Shown here piece after piece: positions 1-10,038 of a stretch of 64,000 nt of DNA; the first letter of the stretch is position 1; each line of letters starts with the position of its first letter. This DNA is from Agrobacterium larrymoorei. Its GTDB lineage: Bacteria; Pseudomonadota; Alphaproteobacteria; Rhizobiales; Rhizobiaceae. The position numbers were made by a program, and so were the translations under genes. The notes beneath the pieces were generated by a model. That model had not been told where the DNA came from. It did not search any database and saw only the letters and a list, made by a program, of their open reading frames with translations. The DNA lies in assembly GCF_030819275.1 (NCBI RefSeq), contig NZ_JAUTBL010000001.1:1552501-1616500 (forward strand), written 5' to 3'.

Positions 1-1512
<1,512 letters not shown>

Positions 1513-1754
1513 GTTCCCATTGTTCATGCTCATCGAAGATGAGCATCATCTCTTCTGTCCTGACGCGCTTAGCGCTCCGGACGGGCCGCGCCACAAGCGC
1601 GACGACCGCTGGTCTGTATGGCTCCTTACTCAAACGCGAGAAAGGCAACACACAGACAGGTCGGAGAAAGACGTGTTGAAATTAAATGTGGCTTCGCCAC
1701 CCAGCTTCTCGATACAACAGCACATGCAAAAGCATGTGCCAGTTGCGTTTCGCC
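1513..1754 (+). other. 23S-5S internal transcribed spacer with hairpins
   Basis: Spacer between 23S and 5S. It has a perfect 9-bp hairpin with a GAA loop (1526-1546), a small hairpin GTGGC-TTC-GCCAC (1688-1700) and an 8-bp hairpin GCACATGC-AAAA-GCATGTGC (1720-1739) just before 5S. These are probably transcript-processing stems. No gene is seen here. Confidence 0.6.
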
Positions 1755-1872
1755 GACCTGGTGGTTATCGCGGGGCGGCTGCACCCGTTCCCATTCCGAA
1801 CACGGCCGTGAAACGCCCCAGCGCCAATGGTACTTCGTCTTAAGACGCGGGAGAGTAGGTCGCTGCCAGGTC
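1755..1872 (+). rRNA. rrf: 5S ribosomal RNA
   Basis: About 118 bases with the closing stem GACCTGG / CCAGGTC at the two ends and the conserved internal CCGTTCCCATTCCGAACACG core. It lies about 240 bases after 23S on the same strand, as expected for an rrn operon. Confidence 0.95.
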
Positions 1873-1930
1873 TGCTAAACGCAACGAATAAATCTTCTCA
1901 AATCAAACTCCTCCGGCCAAGGCCGATACC

Positions 1931-1956
1931 AAAGGCCGCATCCAAAGCGGCCTTTT
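1931..1956 (+). terminator. Hairpin terminator after 5S rRNA
   Basis: Nine-base stem AAAGGCCGC / GCGGCCTTT with loop ATCCAAA, ending in a short T run, between 5S and tRNA-fMet. It either terminates part of the rRNA transcripts or serves as a processing stem. Confidence 0.65.
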
Positions 1957-1999
1957 GCAGTTCTAAAGATTACTCGACATCCAAGTCGAACAAAGTCAA

Positions 2000-2076
<77 letters not shown>

Positions 2077-2094
2077 AATATCTACGTCACCATC

Positions 2095-2125
2095 AAAACC
2101 CCGTAGCAACATGCTGCGGGGTTTT
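2095..2125 (+). terminator. Rho-independent terminator of the rrn operon
   Basis: Stem of about 14 bp, AAAACCCCG...CGGGGTTTT, with an ACA loop (2110-2112) and a flanking T tract, directly after tRNA-fMet. It is a convincing end for the rRNA operon. Confidence 0.85.
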
Positions 2126-2552
2126 GACGTTTAAGGGAGGTGCGCTTCATCAAGCGGTGCTGGGATGTAGCCCACGCGGTCGGAGCGATATCCGCTATTA
2201 CGAGACTCCGTAATCGGCGCCGAAGCGTTGTGGCAGCCTCAGGCCGCGCTCAGCCCCTCCCAGCATCGCTTCCGGCGCCGCCGTGTCGTTGAGGAAGTTG
2301 GGGCTCTTTTTGTCGTCGGCCGAGCTCAACATTGCAGCCAGGTCTCCCCATAGCACCATTATGGTTGCTCCACGCTCCAACGCGGCCATGACCGGAGGTG
2401 TCTTCCCAGTCAGATTGACGTAGGCCGTGACGGTTTCCACCCTTTCAGATCGGCCGAAAGGCTAGGCATTCACCATGGGACGGCTTTCGTGTCGTATCTA
2501 CGATGCTTTAGACTTCAAGATATCGGTCAACGATTTTACAACGCAATGAGTG
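2126..2552. other. Spacer without a confident gene
   Basis: Stretch between the rrn terminator and the broken PAS-GGDEF gene. An 80-codon GTG-started frame on the minus strand (2198-2440) has no usable ribosome-binding site and no recognised domain, so it is not called. A short plus-strand frame at 2550-2648 reads like a coding remnant (starting VLHFDELDVVG) and may be debris of the neighbouring damaged gene. Confidence 0.4.
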
Positions 2553-2663
2553 CTACATTTTGATGAATTGGATGTGGTTGGACCTCAGGGTCGTGGTCTC
2601 AAGATCCAGGAGGTTATTAATACAGGAATTCCGCATGCCGGCGCATAAATGTTGATGACATTC

Positions 2664-3068
2664 GATCCCTGTAACTGCATCGACATAAGCAAGTCTCTCG
2701 ATTTCCTGTTTTGCAAGAGATAGCTCTCGGTTTGCGGCCATTAGGGCTGTCTCTGCGTTCTTTCGCTCCGTAATGTTTTGTAGCGTGACCGAGATCGCTG
2801 AAGGTCGGTTTTCACCGGCACGATAAAAGGGGCTCACCGACACAATCGGGAAACGGTCGCGGAGAACAATTTCATGATCGTCGACACGACCACCTTGGTC
2901 GAAATTGGCGAAGTCACGTCCGACATTATCGATATGCTGCTTTGGGTTGATGGCGAAGGTCGTAGCCCCGACGATCGATGATAGAAGGGTCTGCGTCAAT
3001 TCCGCATATTTGTCGTTCGCGGCTAAAAATAAGTTTCCCCGACTTATGAAACGGGCTGCGATAGGCAA
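2664..3068 (-). pseudogene. Inverted PAS-domain fragment of a diguanylate cyclase gene
   Basis: Minus-strand reading gives the end of a PAS domain (DFANFDQGGRVDDHEIVLRD, then a linker with SVTLQNITERKNAE), a coiled-coil-like linker and the opening of a GGDEF domain (LAYVDAVTGI). It stops matching the family at about 2664. The rest of the GGDEF domain is on the opposite strand from 3072. Flipping the segment between GTAACTG (2671-2677) and CAGTTAC (3072-3078) joins the two as VDAVT-LIPNKRAFD in one frame. The N-terminal part of the original protein is not found, so the gene is dead even apart from the inversion. A shorter frame from a TTG at 3068 could in principle still be translated. Confidence 0.75.
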
Positions 3069-3071
3069 AGA

Positions 3072-3638
3072 CAGTTACGCTCATTCCGAACAAACGCGCG
3101 TTCGATCTCGCTGTCACGCGCGAGATTGAAGACAGCCCACGCCAGCAATCTCCTCTGGCGGTTGTCATTGCAGATGTGGATCGTTTCAAGCAATTCAATG
3201 ACCTGTACGGGCATCTTGAAGGCGATGCCTGTCTGGCTAGTCTTGGCACGGCGATAGCGCAAAACATTAGTCGCCTGGGCGACTTCTGCGCACGTTACGG
3301 CGGAGAAGAATTCGCCATCGTCTTGCCCGAGACTGATTTGGGCGGTGCGTTGCAGCTGACTGAGGGTATACGTGAAAGCATCCAAAATCTGGCTCTGGTT
3401 CATTCGGAAAATTCTACTGGCTTCGTGACCATGAGCTTTGGCATTTCAGTTGTCGAAACCATGCCGTTTGGCCTCGATATCGATGTTAGCCGAAAGCTCA
3501 TCATGCAAGATGCGGATGAGGCATTGTACCCAGGCGAGAAATTCGGGCAGGAACAAAATTGTCGCTCGCGGCTTGGCATTGACCGCAAGCAACAAAATAA
3601 CTCGATCGATGACGAACCAGTCGCATCCGCGAGAGTGA
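3072..3638 (+). pseudogene. GGDEF-domain fragment, frameshifted
   Basis: Plus-strand frame encodes most of a GGDEF diguanylate cyclase domain, which makes c-di-GMP from two GTP. Visible are IPNKRAFD, the metal-binding VVIADVDRFK, the loop RYGGEEF and, just before it, RLGD, which fits the RxxD inhibitory site. A stop at 3062-3064 separates it from anything upstream. Near 3530 the domain end (DEALY...) leaves its frame and continues one frame over as QARNSGRNKIVARG, so an extra base in the CCC at about 3529-3531 shifts it. With the inverted PAS piece this is the remains of one PAS-GGDEF protein. Confidence 0.8.
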
Positions 3639-3788
3639 GAGCCGGTCTTCGCAGACCACGCTCGCTGCGCTGTAGATCGCGCGGCCCGACGCCGCCGAAG
3701 TGTCGTCGTTTGCGGCGATGTAAGCGCCACAGGGACCGCTCTGACGACGGTGCTGCCATCGGCCGCGCAGGTTTGTGGATGATCCCTC

Positions 3789-4814
3789 TCACGCCAAATC
3801 GATGACGATCTTGCCGAAGGCGCCCAGGTTGAGATGATCGAGGGCTGCGGGAAGCTCGGAGAGCGGATAGCGTTGGTCAATCACTGGCTTGATGCCGGTG
3901 CGGTCGACCGCTGCAACCAGATCTTCCAGAGCCCGACGGTGGCCGACGCCAATGCCCTGAATCGTGAGGTTCTTCAGCATCAGGGTGCCGGCGGGTGCCG
4001 CGAGCTCGAACCCTTCCAACACACCGATCTGGTGAATGTGGCCACCGATTGCCGCCGCCTGCACGGCTTTTGCGAGATGCGCCCCACCGACGATTTCCAG
4101 GATATGATCGGCACCATGGTCGTTGGTGAGCTGATAGACGGTCTCCACCCAATCTTCCTCCGACCGATCTATGCCATGATCAGCGCCGAGGATCTTGGCA
4201 CGCTCCAGCTTCTCTGCATTCCCTGAAATTACGATGGTTTTTGCACCGTGGACCTTGGCGATTTGCAGGCCGAACAGGGCAACGCCGCCGGTGCCCTCGA
4301 CCAGCACGATCTCGCCTTGGCGGAGGCGGCCTTTTTCGATCAGCGCGAACCAGGCTGTCAGGCCCGCACAGGGCAAGGTGCTGGCTTCGGCGTCATCCAG
4401 CGTCGACGGCGTGCGCACGAACCAGTCCTCCGGAAAGACCACATACTCGGCGAGCACGCCTGGATAAACTCCGCCCAGCGACTTGTAGGGGGGTACCCTG
4501 CCGTTGCCGTTTGGCCTGCCGTCGATCCAGCCCGGCGCGAAGGTGGAAATCACCCGGTCACCCTCGGCAAACCGCGTCACACCGGAGCCGGCCGCCTGAA
4601 CCGTGCCCGCCAGGTCGGAGCCCGGCGTGAAAGGAAAGTCGAGCGGCAAGCCCATGCCATTGTCGATCATCAGCTTGTCACGATAATTGAGCGACACTGC
4701 CGCCACCTTCACCAGCACCTCGCCATCAGCGGGTTTGGGAATGGTGATCCTCTTCAGGGCCAGCCTGTTGCGCCCGATCCCATCCATTTCCCAACGCTGC
4801 ATCGTGTCCGTCAT
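3789..4814 (-). CDS. Zinc-independent MDR-family alcohol dehydrogenase / quinone oxidoreductase
   Basis: 341-residue medium-chain dehydrogenase. The N-terminal GroES-like domain holds SLNYRDKLMIDNGMG (41-54) and PGSDLAG, and the Rossmann nucleotide site is VEGTGGVALFGLQ (172-184). The zinc-ligand cysteines of classical alcohol dehydrogenases are absent, which points to an NAD(P)H-dependent quinone- or enone-type reductase. The start at 4814 is chosen because AAGGAAC lies about 6 bases upstream; a longer frame to 5087 would run over the neighbouring regulator and is not used. It is divergent from the LysR gene at 4921, which probably controls it. The substrate cannot be told. Confidence 0.88.
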   Translation of the reverse strand: MTDTMQRWEMDGIGRNRLALKRITIPKPADGEVLVKVAAVSLNYRDKLMIDNGMGLPLDFPFTPGSDLAGTVQAAGSGVTRFAEGDRVISTFAPGWIDGRPNGNGRVPPYKSLGGVYPGVLAEYVVFPEDWFVRTPSTLDDAEASTLPCAGLTAWFALIEKGRLRQGEIVLVEGTGGVALFGLQIAKVHGAKTIVISGNAEKLERAKILGADHGIDRSEEDWVETVYQLTNDHGADHILEIVGGAHLAKAVQAAAIGGHIHQIGVLEGFELAAPAGTLMLKNLTIQGIGVGHRRALEDLVAAVDRTGIKPVIDQRYPLSELPAALDHLNLGAFGKIVIDLA

Positions 4815-4920
4815 ACTCTGTTCCTTCTCGGTGGATTTGCACTCAGCGCAACATATCGTTGAATTCAGGGAGCCAGTGTTGATATGTTGTCCGCATATTG
4901 GTTCCCACTGGACGACAATC

Positions 4921-5826
4921 ATGAGCGAGATGCTGAGCGGGTTGGATGCTTTTGTGGCAGCGGTGGAAACAGGGAGTTTTGCTGCGGCGGCCGAGCGGCT
5001 CCATCTGACACGATCGGCTATCGCCAAGGCCATTGGTCGGATCGAGGCACGGCTTGATGTGCGCCTGTTCCATCGTACCACCCGCACCCTGGCGCTGACC
5101 GAAGATGGACAAGGCTATTACGAACGTTGCGTTCGGGCTCTGGAAGAATTGCGTGCTGGCGAAGCGGCTCTTGACTCAGGTCGAAAGGAGGTGGTGGGGC
5201 GTCTGCGTGTCTCCATGCCGGTGTTGTTCGGACGCCGCTGCATTGCGCCCGTGCTGGCGAGGCTGGCGGCAGAACATCCGAGGCTTGAACTAGACCTGTC
5301 GTTCAGCGATCGTCCCGTGGACCTGGTCGAGGATGGTTTCGATTTGGCGATCCGCAATGGCGCGGTGGGTGATGGCATTGGGTTGATGACACGCACGATC
5401 AGTCTGCAACGCATGACCGTCTGCGCTGCACCGTCCTACCTTGACGCTCACGGTCGGCCGAAAAGCCTTGACGAGCTCGCGAACCATAGCGCGATCACCT
5501 ATGGTCGGTCTGGCCAGATCAGGGCATGGCAGTTTCCGATCGGTAACGGAAACCGAGCGGAGGCAACGCCCCCGAGCCGTCTGCGCTTCGATGATCTCGA
5601 AGCCATCGCGGACGCTGCAGAAGCGGGTTTCGGTCTCGCCTGGCTACCCTGCTGGCTGATCCGCGAACGGGTGCGAGCCGGCACGCTCGTACCGCTGCTC
5701 GAAGACGTCCCGCGCCTCGTATTCTCCACCCATGCGTTGTGGCCAGAGACGTCGCATTTACCATTGCGCGTCCGGTACGCCATAGATGCGCTTGCGACCG
5801 CATTGCCGGGAAGCGCAGAACTGTGA
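4921..5826 (+). CDS. LysR-family transcriptional regulator
   Basis: 301 residues. The N-terminal winged helix-turn-helix is typical (FVAAVETGSFAAAAERLHLT, then SAIAKAIGRIEARLDVRLF), and the C-terminal part is a substrate-binding-like effector domain (RLRVSMPVLFGRRCIAPVL, ending in the FGLAWLPCWL region). The start at 4921 is the ATG directly before this domain; the open frame extends further upstream but would add non-conserved residues overlapping the divergent gene. The 106-bp gap to the divergent oxidoreductase is the natural place for its operator, so it probably regulates that gene in response to a small ligand. The ligand is unknown. Confidence 0.9.
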   Translation: MSEMLSGLDAFVAAVETGSFAAAAERLHLTRSAIAKAIGRIEARLDVRLFHRTTRTLALTEDGQGYYERCVRALEELRAGEAALDSGRKEVVGRLRVSMPVLFGRRCIAPVLARLAAEHPRLELDLSFSDRPVDLVEDGFDLAIRNGAVGDGIGLMTRTISLQRMTVCAAPSYLDAHGRPKSLDELANHSAITYGRSGQIRAWQFPIGNGNRAEATPPSRLRFDDLEAIADAAEAGFGLAWLPCWLIRERVRAGTLVPLLEDVPRLVFSTHALWPETSHLPLRVRYAIDALATALPGSAEL

Positions 5827-5871
5827 GGCAAGTTGGGCAACGGGGATCAGGAAGGCGTCGCACGCCCTCGT

Positions 5872-6723
5872 TTAGCACTCGGACCGGTGATCTTTCCTGA
5901 AAGCCACCATCAAGGTTTCATATGGCAGTGTAACGTCGCTGCGGCCTGCAAGCTCCGGCGTCTCGGCAATGAGATCTCGTAGACGCCGCTCGACGTCGGC
6001 ACGCTCTTCTGCCGGCAGCGCGGCAATGAAACTCGTGGACAGGGCGCGGTCGATAATCACCCGATCCGGGCTTCCCGTGTGGGCATTGGTAGCGTGCCGC
6101 TCGGGTAAGGGCGTTAAGCCTTCTGCCGGAAACACGGTTCGCCACCGTCCCGTCTGAAACCGAGGTGTGTCTCCCTCATATCGGTCCAGAATTGCTCCCA
6201 TCGAAGCCACCCATGGAACTCCCACGTCCCGGCCGTTCCAGATCAAACCCAGCACACCGCCGGGCCTCAGCACGCGTCGCATCTCCGTAACGGCCTCGGC
6301 CGTGGCAAACCAGTGAAAGGCCTGGGCGCAAACGACAACGTCGACAGAGGCGTCAGGCAAGCCAATCTGGTCGGCAGAACCGCCCAATGTCCTGACATCG
6401 AATGCGCTGTCGATCTTGGCCCTCATGGCGTCTACCGGCTCAAGCGCGATAATCTCTGCCCCGGTTTCTTGGAGAAGCGGCAGGAACTTGCCGGTGCCTG
6501 CTCCTACCTCAAGAACGGTTCGTCCAAGGTGAAGTCCAAGCGTCTTTCGCAACCAATCGACAGCCTCTGGTGGATAACTTGGCCGTCCGCGGACATAAAC
6601 GTCAGCAGCTGTGGAATAACCGTCCGAAGCCGCGCGATGAACCAAAGCCTTGTCTCCTTGAGAGTACGGTGACTGCCAATATTCGTAGCTGAGGCTCGCC
6701 CACACTGTCAAAGCCTCGATCAA
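5872..6723 (-). CDS. Class I SAM-dependent methyltransferase
   Basis: Up to 283 residues with the SAM-binding motif I VLEVGAGTGKF (70-80), an acidic motif after it (ALEPVDAM), DVVVCAQAFHWF and the post-motif RRVLRPGGVLGLIWN. These are typical of the UbiE/Coq5-like methyltransferase_11 group. Similarity to the family begins around HRAASDGYSTAADVY (residue 29 on), so the true start may be downstream of the ATG at 6723. It stands alone and converges on the LysR gene. The substrate is unknown. Confidence 0.85.
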   Translation of the reverse strand: MIEALTVWASLSYEYWQSPYSQGDKALVHRAASDGYSTAADVYVRGRPSYPPEAVDWLRKTLGLHLGRTVLEVGAGTGKFLPLLQETGAEIIALEPVDAMRAKIDSAFDVRTLGGSADQIGLPDASVDVVVCAQAFHWFATAEAVTEMRRVLRPGGVLGLIWNGRDVGVPWVASMGAILDRYEGDTPRFQTGRWRTVFPAEGLTPLPERHATNAHTGSPDRVIIDRALSTSFIAALPAEERADVERRLRDLIAETPELAGRSDVTLPYETLMVAFRKDHRSEC

Positions 6724-7295
6724 CAGAAGAGATGTCTTTGAAGCATCCAGTGCATCAACGTTGAGCAGGTGATAGTTCGAGTCCCATCAAGATCTCTGAT
6801 ATTTTAGATACCGTTGTACTGCATTCGGAAGAGCTGCGTCGAACGCTGAATGGCCGAGAGAACTCTCTGGTTATCAAGGAGGGTGCCGACAGGTCAGAGC
6901 AATTATCGCTGATCGGTCTCAAGCGCGGCTGCTGTTTCAAGCCAGTAGAATAATGCCTGGCAACCTAACGCCTTTGGATGATGCGGAGACTGGCTTGAGT
7001 AGCTAGCCAGGCGGTGATCTCCCAAATTTCGCTCGCCGACAAACAAGGCTGCTCTCCGGTGGTAGTTCGAAGGATTTGCTCAAATCGGCGTGTGTCGTCT
7101 TCGAGCCGATGGTCTTGGTCTGAGGGCGTTGCTGAAACGGCGCGCTGTTTGACCCTGTTCCAACTGCTTTAGTGAATTGCGCAACAGGGCGAATGCACAA
7201 GAATGAATTCCTCAAACTGCGCTCAGTTTGGAATACACACCTTTGATAATCTATCAAAACAATAGAAATTGAAAGCAATGAATGTGAGGCGAGAG
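6724..7295. other. Intergenic region, possible gene remnant plus promoter
   Basis: No complete gene is seen. A plus-strand frame at 6765-6953 has a coding-like composition (IKISDILDTVVLHSEELRR early, ending KRGCCFKPVE) but no start codon in place and a stop just upstream, so it may be the tail of a lost gene. The last 90 bases hold two inverted repeats listed separately, ahead of the sulfur operon. Confidence 0.45.
7213..7258 (+). promoter_or_regulatory. Two inverted repeats upstream of the organosulfur operon
   Basis: CAAACTG-N4-CAGTTTG (7213-7230) and TTTGATA-ATC-TATCAAA (7242-7258) are both perfect, lie 11 bases apart and end about 37 bases before the FMN reductase start. Such paired palindromes suggest an operator and promoter for sulfur-starvation control. 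The protein that binds them cannot be named from sequence. Confidence 0.5.
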
Positions 7296-7886
7296 ATGAA
7301 CATAGTCGGCATAAGCGGCAGCGTAAAACAACCGTCACGCACGGCGCGTGTTGTCTCGGATATTTTAGCGTCGATCGAAAGACGAGTAAGCGCTTCCGTG
7401 AACACGATCGATCTGGCCGTGGCAGCACCGATCCTGTTCAGAGCCCTGCGCGCCGATCAACTGGATGAGGCAGGTCGCAAGATAATCGATGCCGTGGAGG
7501 CTGCCGATGTTCTTGTTGTCGGTTCGCCGGTGTACCGCGCATCCTACACTGGGGCGTTGAAGCATCTCTTCGATCTCGTCGACTTCCGTGCGCTCCAAGG
7601 CAGACGGGTCGTCCTTGCGGCAACGGGCGGTACGCCGTTGCATGGTCTGATGCTGGAGCACCAGTTCCGGCCTCTGTTCGGTTTCTTTGGCGCCGTGACC
7701 GTGCCGACGACCATCTACGCCGTTGAAGCGGACTTCACCGAATACACGCTTTCGAACCCAGCGGTCGAAGCGCGCATCGAGCGTGCTGTCACCGAGTTGA
7801 TCGACCTTCTACCAGCAGCGAGCCCTGTGGCCCGCGATCACCATCCGAGCCTTCATGTCGTTTCGCGCGAAACGGCCGCCAACTAA
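7296..7886 (+). CDS. msuE: NAD(P)H-dependent FMN reductase, MsuE/SsuE family
   Basis: 196-residue flavodoxin-fold reductase. It supplies reduced FMN to two-component monooxygenases that split C-S bonds. It starts MNIVGISGSVKQPSRT, the phosphate-binding loop of this family, and has VVGSPVYRASYTGALKHLFDL and the ATGGTPLHGLMLEHQFRPLF segment typical of MsuE/SsuE. The ATG at 7296 is preferred over TTG 7269 and ATG 7278 because GAGGCGAG precedes it at good spacing. It is the first gene of the sulfur operon, 21 bases ahead of the SfnG-type monooxygenase that would use its FMNH2. Confidence 0.88.
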   Translation: MNIVGISGSVKQPSRTARVVSDILASIERRVSASVNTIDLAVAAPILFRALRADQLDEAGRKIIDAVEAADVLVVGSPVYRASYTGALKHLFDLVDFRALQGRRVVLAATGGTPLHGLMLEHQFRPLFGFFGAVTVPTTIYAVEADFTEYTLSNPAVEARIERAVTELIDLLPAASPVARDHHPSLHVVSRETAAN

Positions 7887-7907
7887 CATCAGGAAAGAGG
7901 ACCTGCC

Positions 7908-9011
7908 ATGACTGATTACCGCGCCGAGCCCGTGAAATTCGCCTATTGGGTGCCGAATGTTTCCGGTGGTCTCGTCATCTCGAACATCGAACAGCGCACC
8001 AGCTGGACCATCGAGTATAACCGTAAGCTGGCGCAGATCGCCGAAGCCAGCGGCTTCGAATACGCACTCAGCCAGATCCGCTTTACCGCCGGTTATGGCG
8101 CCGAGTTCCAACATGAATCCGTGTCGTTCAGTCACGCTCTTCTCGAATCCACGACGACTCTGAAGGTCATCGCCGCCATCCTGCCCGGCCCGTGGAACCC
8201 GGCGCTTGCCGCAAAACAGATCGCCACGATCAATCACCTGACCAACGGTCGCGTCGCCGTTAACATCGTGAGCGGCTGGTTCCGTGGAGAGTTCCACGCC
8301 ATCGGCGAGCCGTGGCTCGACCACGATGAGCGCTACCGTCGCTCGGAAGAGTTTATCCGGGCGCTGCGGGGTATCTGGACGGAAGACAATTTCACCTTCC
8401 GGGGTGATTTCTACCGCTTCACCAATTATTCGCTGAAACCGAAGCCGATCGATCCGCAGCCGGAAATCTTCCAGGGCGGTTCCTCACGCGCGGCCCGCGA
8501 CATGGCGTCCCGCGTGTCCGACTGGTACTTCACCAACGGCAATACACCCGAGGAAATCGCCAAGCAGGTCAATGACATCCGGGCCAAGGCCAAGGAAAAC
8601 AACCACTCGGTCAAGGTTGGCGTAAATGCTTTCGCGATCGTGCGCGAGACTGAGGAAGAGGCTAAGGCCGTGCTTGCCGAGATCATCGAGAAGGCCAATC
8701 CGGAAGCGGTCAACGCCTTCGGCCATGAAGTGAAAAATGCCGGAAAGTCTTCCCCCGAAGGTGAGGGCAACTGGGCAAAGTCCAGTTTCGAGGACCTCGT
8801 CCAGTATAATGACGGCTTCCGCTCCAATCTCATCGGTACGCCGCGGCAGGTGGCCGAGCGCATCGTGAACCTGAAGCGCTCCGGTGCCGACCTCATTCTC
8901 TTGGGCTTCCTGCATTTCCAGGAGGAGGTCGAATATTTCGGCAAGCACGTCATACCGCTCGTGCGCGAGCTGGAAGAGGTGGAAGCAGGCGCGGCAATCG
9001 CCGCCGAGTAA
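7908..9011 (+). CDS. sfnG: Dimethylsulfone monooxygenase, SfnG family
   Basis: 367-residue bacterial-luciferase-fold, FMNH2-dependent monooxygenase. SfnG oxidises dimethyl sulfone to methanesulfinate for sulfur supply. From memory the match to SfnG is close along the whole length: VKFAYWVPNVSGGLV at the start, QIRFTAGYGAEFQHESV, AAILPGPWNPALAAKQ, VNIVSGWFRGEF, FQGGSSRAARDMA and GEGNWAKSSFEDLVQYN. AAGAGGA lies about 7 bases before the ATG. The adjacent FMN reductase fits its need for reduced flavin. The exact substrate could be another small sulfone or sulfonate, since related group C monooxygenases overlap. Confidence 0.92.
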   Translation: MTDYRAEPVKFAYWVPNVSGGLVISNIEQRTSWTIEYNRKLAQIAEASGFEYALSQIRFTAGYGAEFQHESVSFSHALLESTTTLKVIAAILPGPWNPALAAKQIATINHLTNGRVAVNIVSGWFRGEFHAIGEPWLDHDERYRRSEEFIRALRGIWTEDNFTFRGDFYRFTNYSLKPKPIDPQPEIFQGGSSRAARDMASRVSDWYFTNGNTPEEIAKQVNDIRAKAKENNHSVKVGVNAFAIVRETEEEAKAVLAEIIEKANPEAVNAFGHEVKNAGKSSPEGEGNWAKSSFEDLVQYNDGFRSNLIGTPRQVAERIVNLKRSGADLILLGFLHFQEEVEYFGKHVIPLVRELEEVEAGAAIAAE

Positions 9012-9120
9012 GTCTCGCAAAGCTGAAGGGGCAGCGGCTTCGGCTGCTGCCCGCAACGCGGGCGTGATGGCGTTCGTGATCGAAAACCTGTGTCCGTTTG
9101 GGCGAAGCATGGATTGAACG

Positions 9121-10038
9121 ATGTCGGCATCGAATTTTCTGCCTGCAAGTCTCGGCGTCGAGGTGGCGGTGTCGCCGGATATCCGTGAACACACCGCCCT
9201 TCATCGCGAGCGCGTCGAGCATGATCGCAGCGCGTCGCTTCCGGCTCAGGGGCTTGCGCTGGAGCTGCGCGGTATCGACCTTTCCTTCGGAGGCGTCGTC
9301 GCTCTGCAGAATGTCGATCTTGCCGTGCGGCATGGCGAAATCCGGGCCATCATCGGCCCGAACGGTGCGGGCAAGAGTTCGCTGATCAACGTCATCTCCG
9401 GCGTCTATCGCCCGGATCGCGGCCATGTCGCGATCAATGGGACCGCCTATCGAACCGTACCGACGCAAAAGCTCGCTCGCCTCGGCGTTGCGCGGACGTT
9501 CCAGAATCTCGCCCTGTTCAAGGGTCTCAGTGTTCTCGACAACGTCGCTACCGGGCGGGCCTATGTCGGGCGGGCGAATTTTCTCAGCCAGATCGCAGGT
9601 TTGCCCCGTGCGGTTCGGGAGCAGGCCGATGCCCGCGAGCGAGCGCAACGCATCATCGATTTCCTGCACCTGACGGCTTATGTCGACCGGCTTGCCGGGA
9701 CGCTGCCCTATGGCCTGCAGAAGCGGGTCGAGCTCGCCCGCGCCCTTGCCGCCGAGCCGCGCATCCTGCTGCTCGACGAGCCGATGGCCGGCATGACGGC
9801 AACAGAGAAAAACGAACTCGCTGATTACGTGCGGCTCGCGCGCGACGAATATGCCATCACCGTCGTCCTGATCGAGCATGACATCGGCGTGGTGATGGGG
9901 CTTTCCGACCGGATCGCGGTGCTCGACTACGGGCGCAAGATTGCAGATGGCACGCCTACGGAGATTGCCAGCGATCAGCGCGTCATCGATGCCTATCTCG
10001 GTGTTGCGCCGGAAAATGAAGACGGGGAGGGTATATGA
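9121..10038 (+). CDS. Liv-type ABC transporter ATP-binding protein (LivG-like)
   Basis: 305 residues. The Walker A loop is GPNGAGKS (79-86) and the Walker B LLLDEPMAG; the signature region reads LPYGLQKRVELARAL, a LivG-type variant. The last helix ends in the usual DAYLG. The first 40 or so residues precede the ABC domain and are unusual for LivG, so translation may start further in; no strong ribosome-binding site precedes 9121. Its stop overlaps the permease start by ATGA (10035-10038), so the two are translationally coupled. It belongs to a five-gene transporter inside a sulfur operon; in this family the usual cargo is branched-chain amino acids, amides or urea. Confidence 0.9.
   Translation: MSASNFLPASLGVEVAVSPDIREHTALHRERVEHDRSASLPAQGLALELRGIDLSFGGVVALQNVDLAVRHGEIRAIIGPNGAGKSSLINVISGVYRPDRGHVAINGTAYRTVPTQKLARLGVARTFQNLALFKGLSVLDNVATGRAYVGRANFLSQIAGLPRAVREQADARERAQRIIDFLHLTAYVDRLAGTLPYGLQKRVELARALAAEPRILLLDEPMAGMTATEKNELADYVRLARDEYAITVVLIEHDIGVVMGLSDRIAVLDYGRKIADGTPTEIASDQRVIDAYLGVAPENEDGEGI

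Noticed and set aside
2198..2440. Eighty-codon minus-strand frame
   Set aside because: GTG start without a properly spaced ribosome-binding site and no family; left as uncertain.
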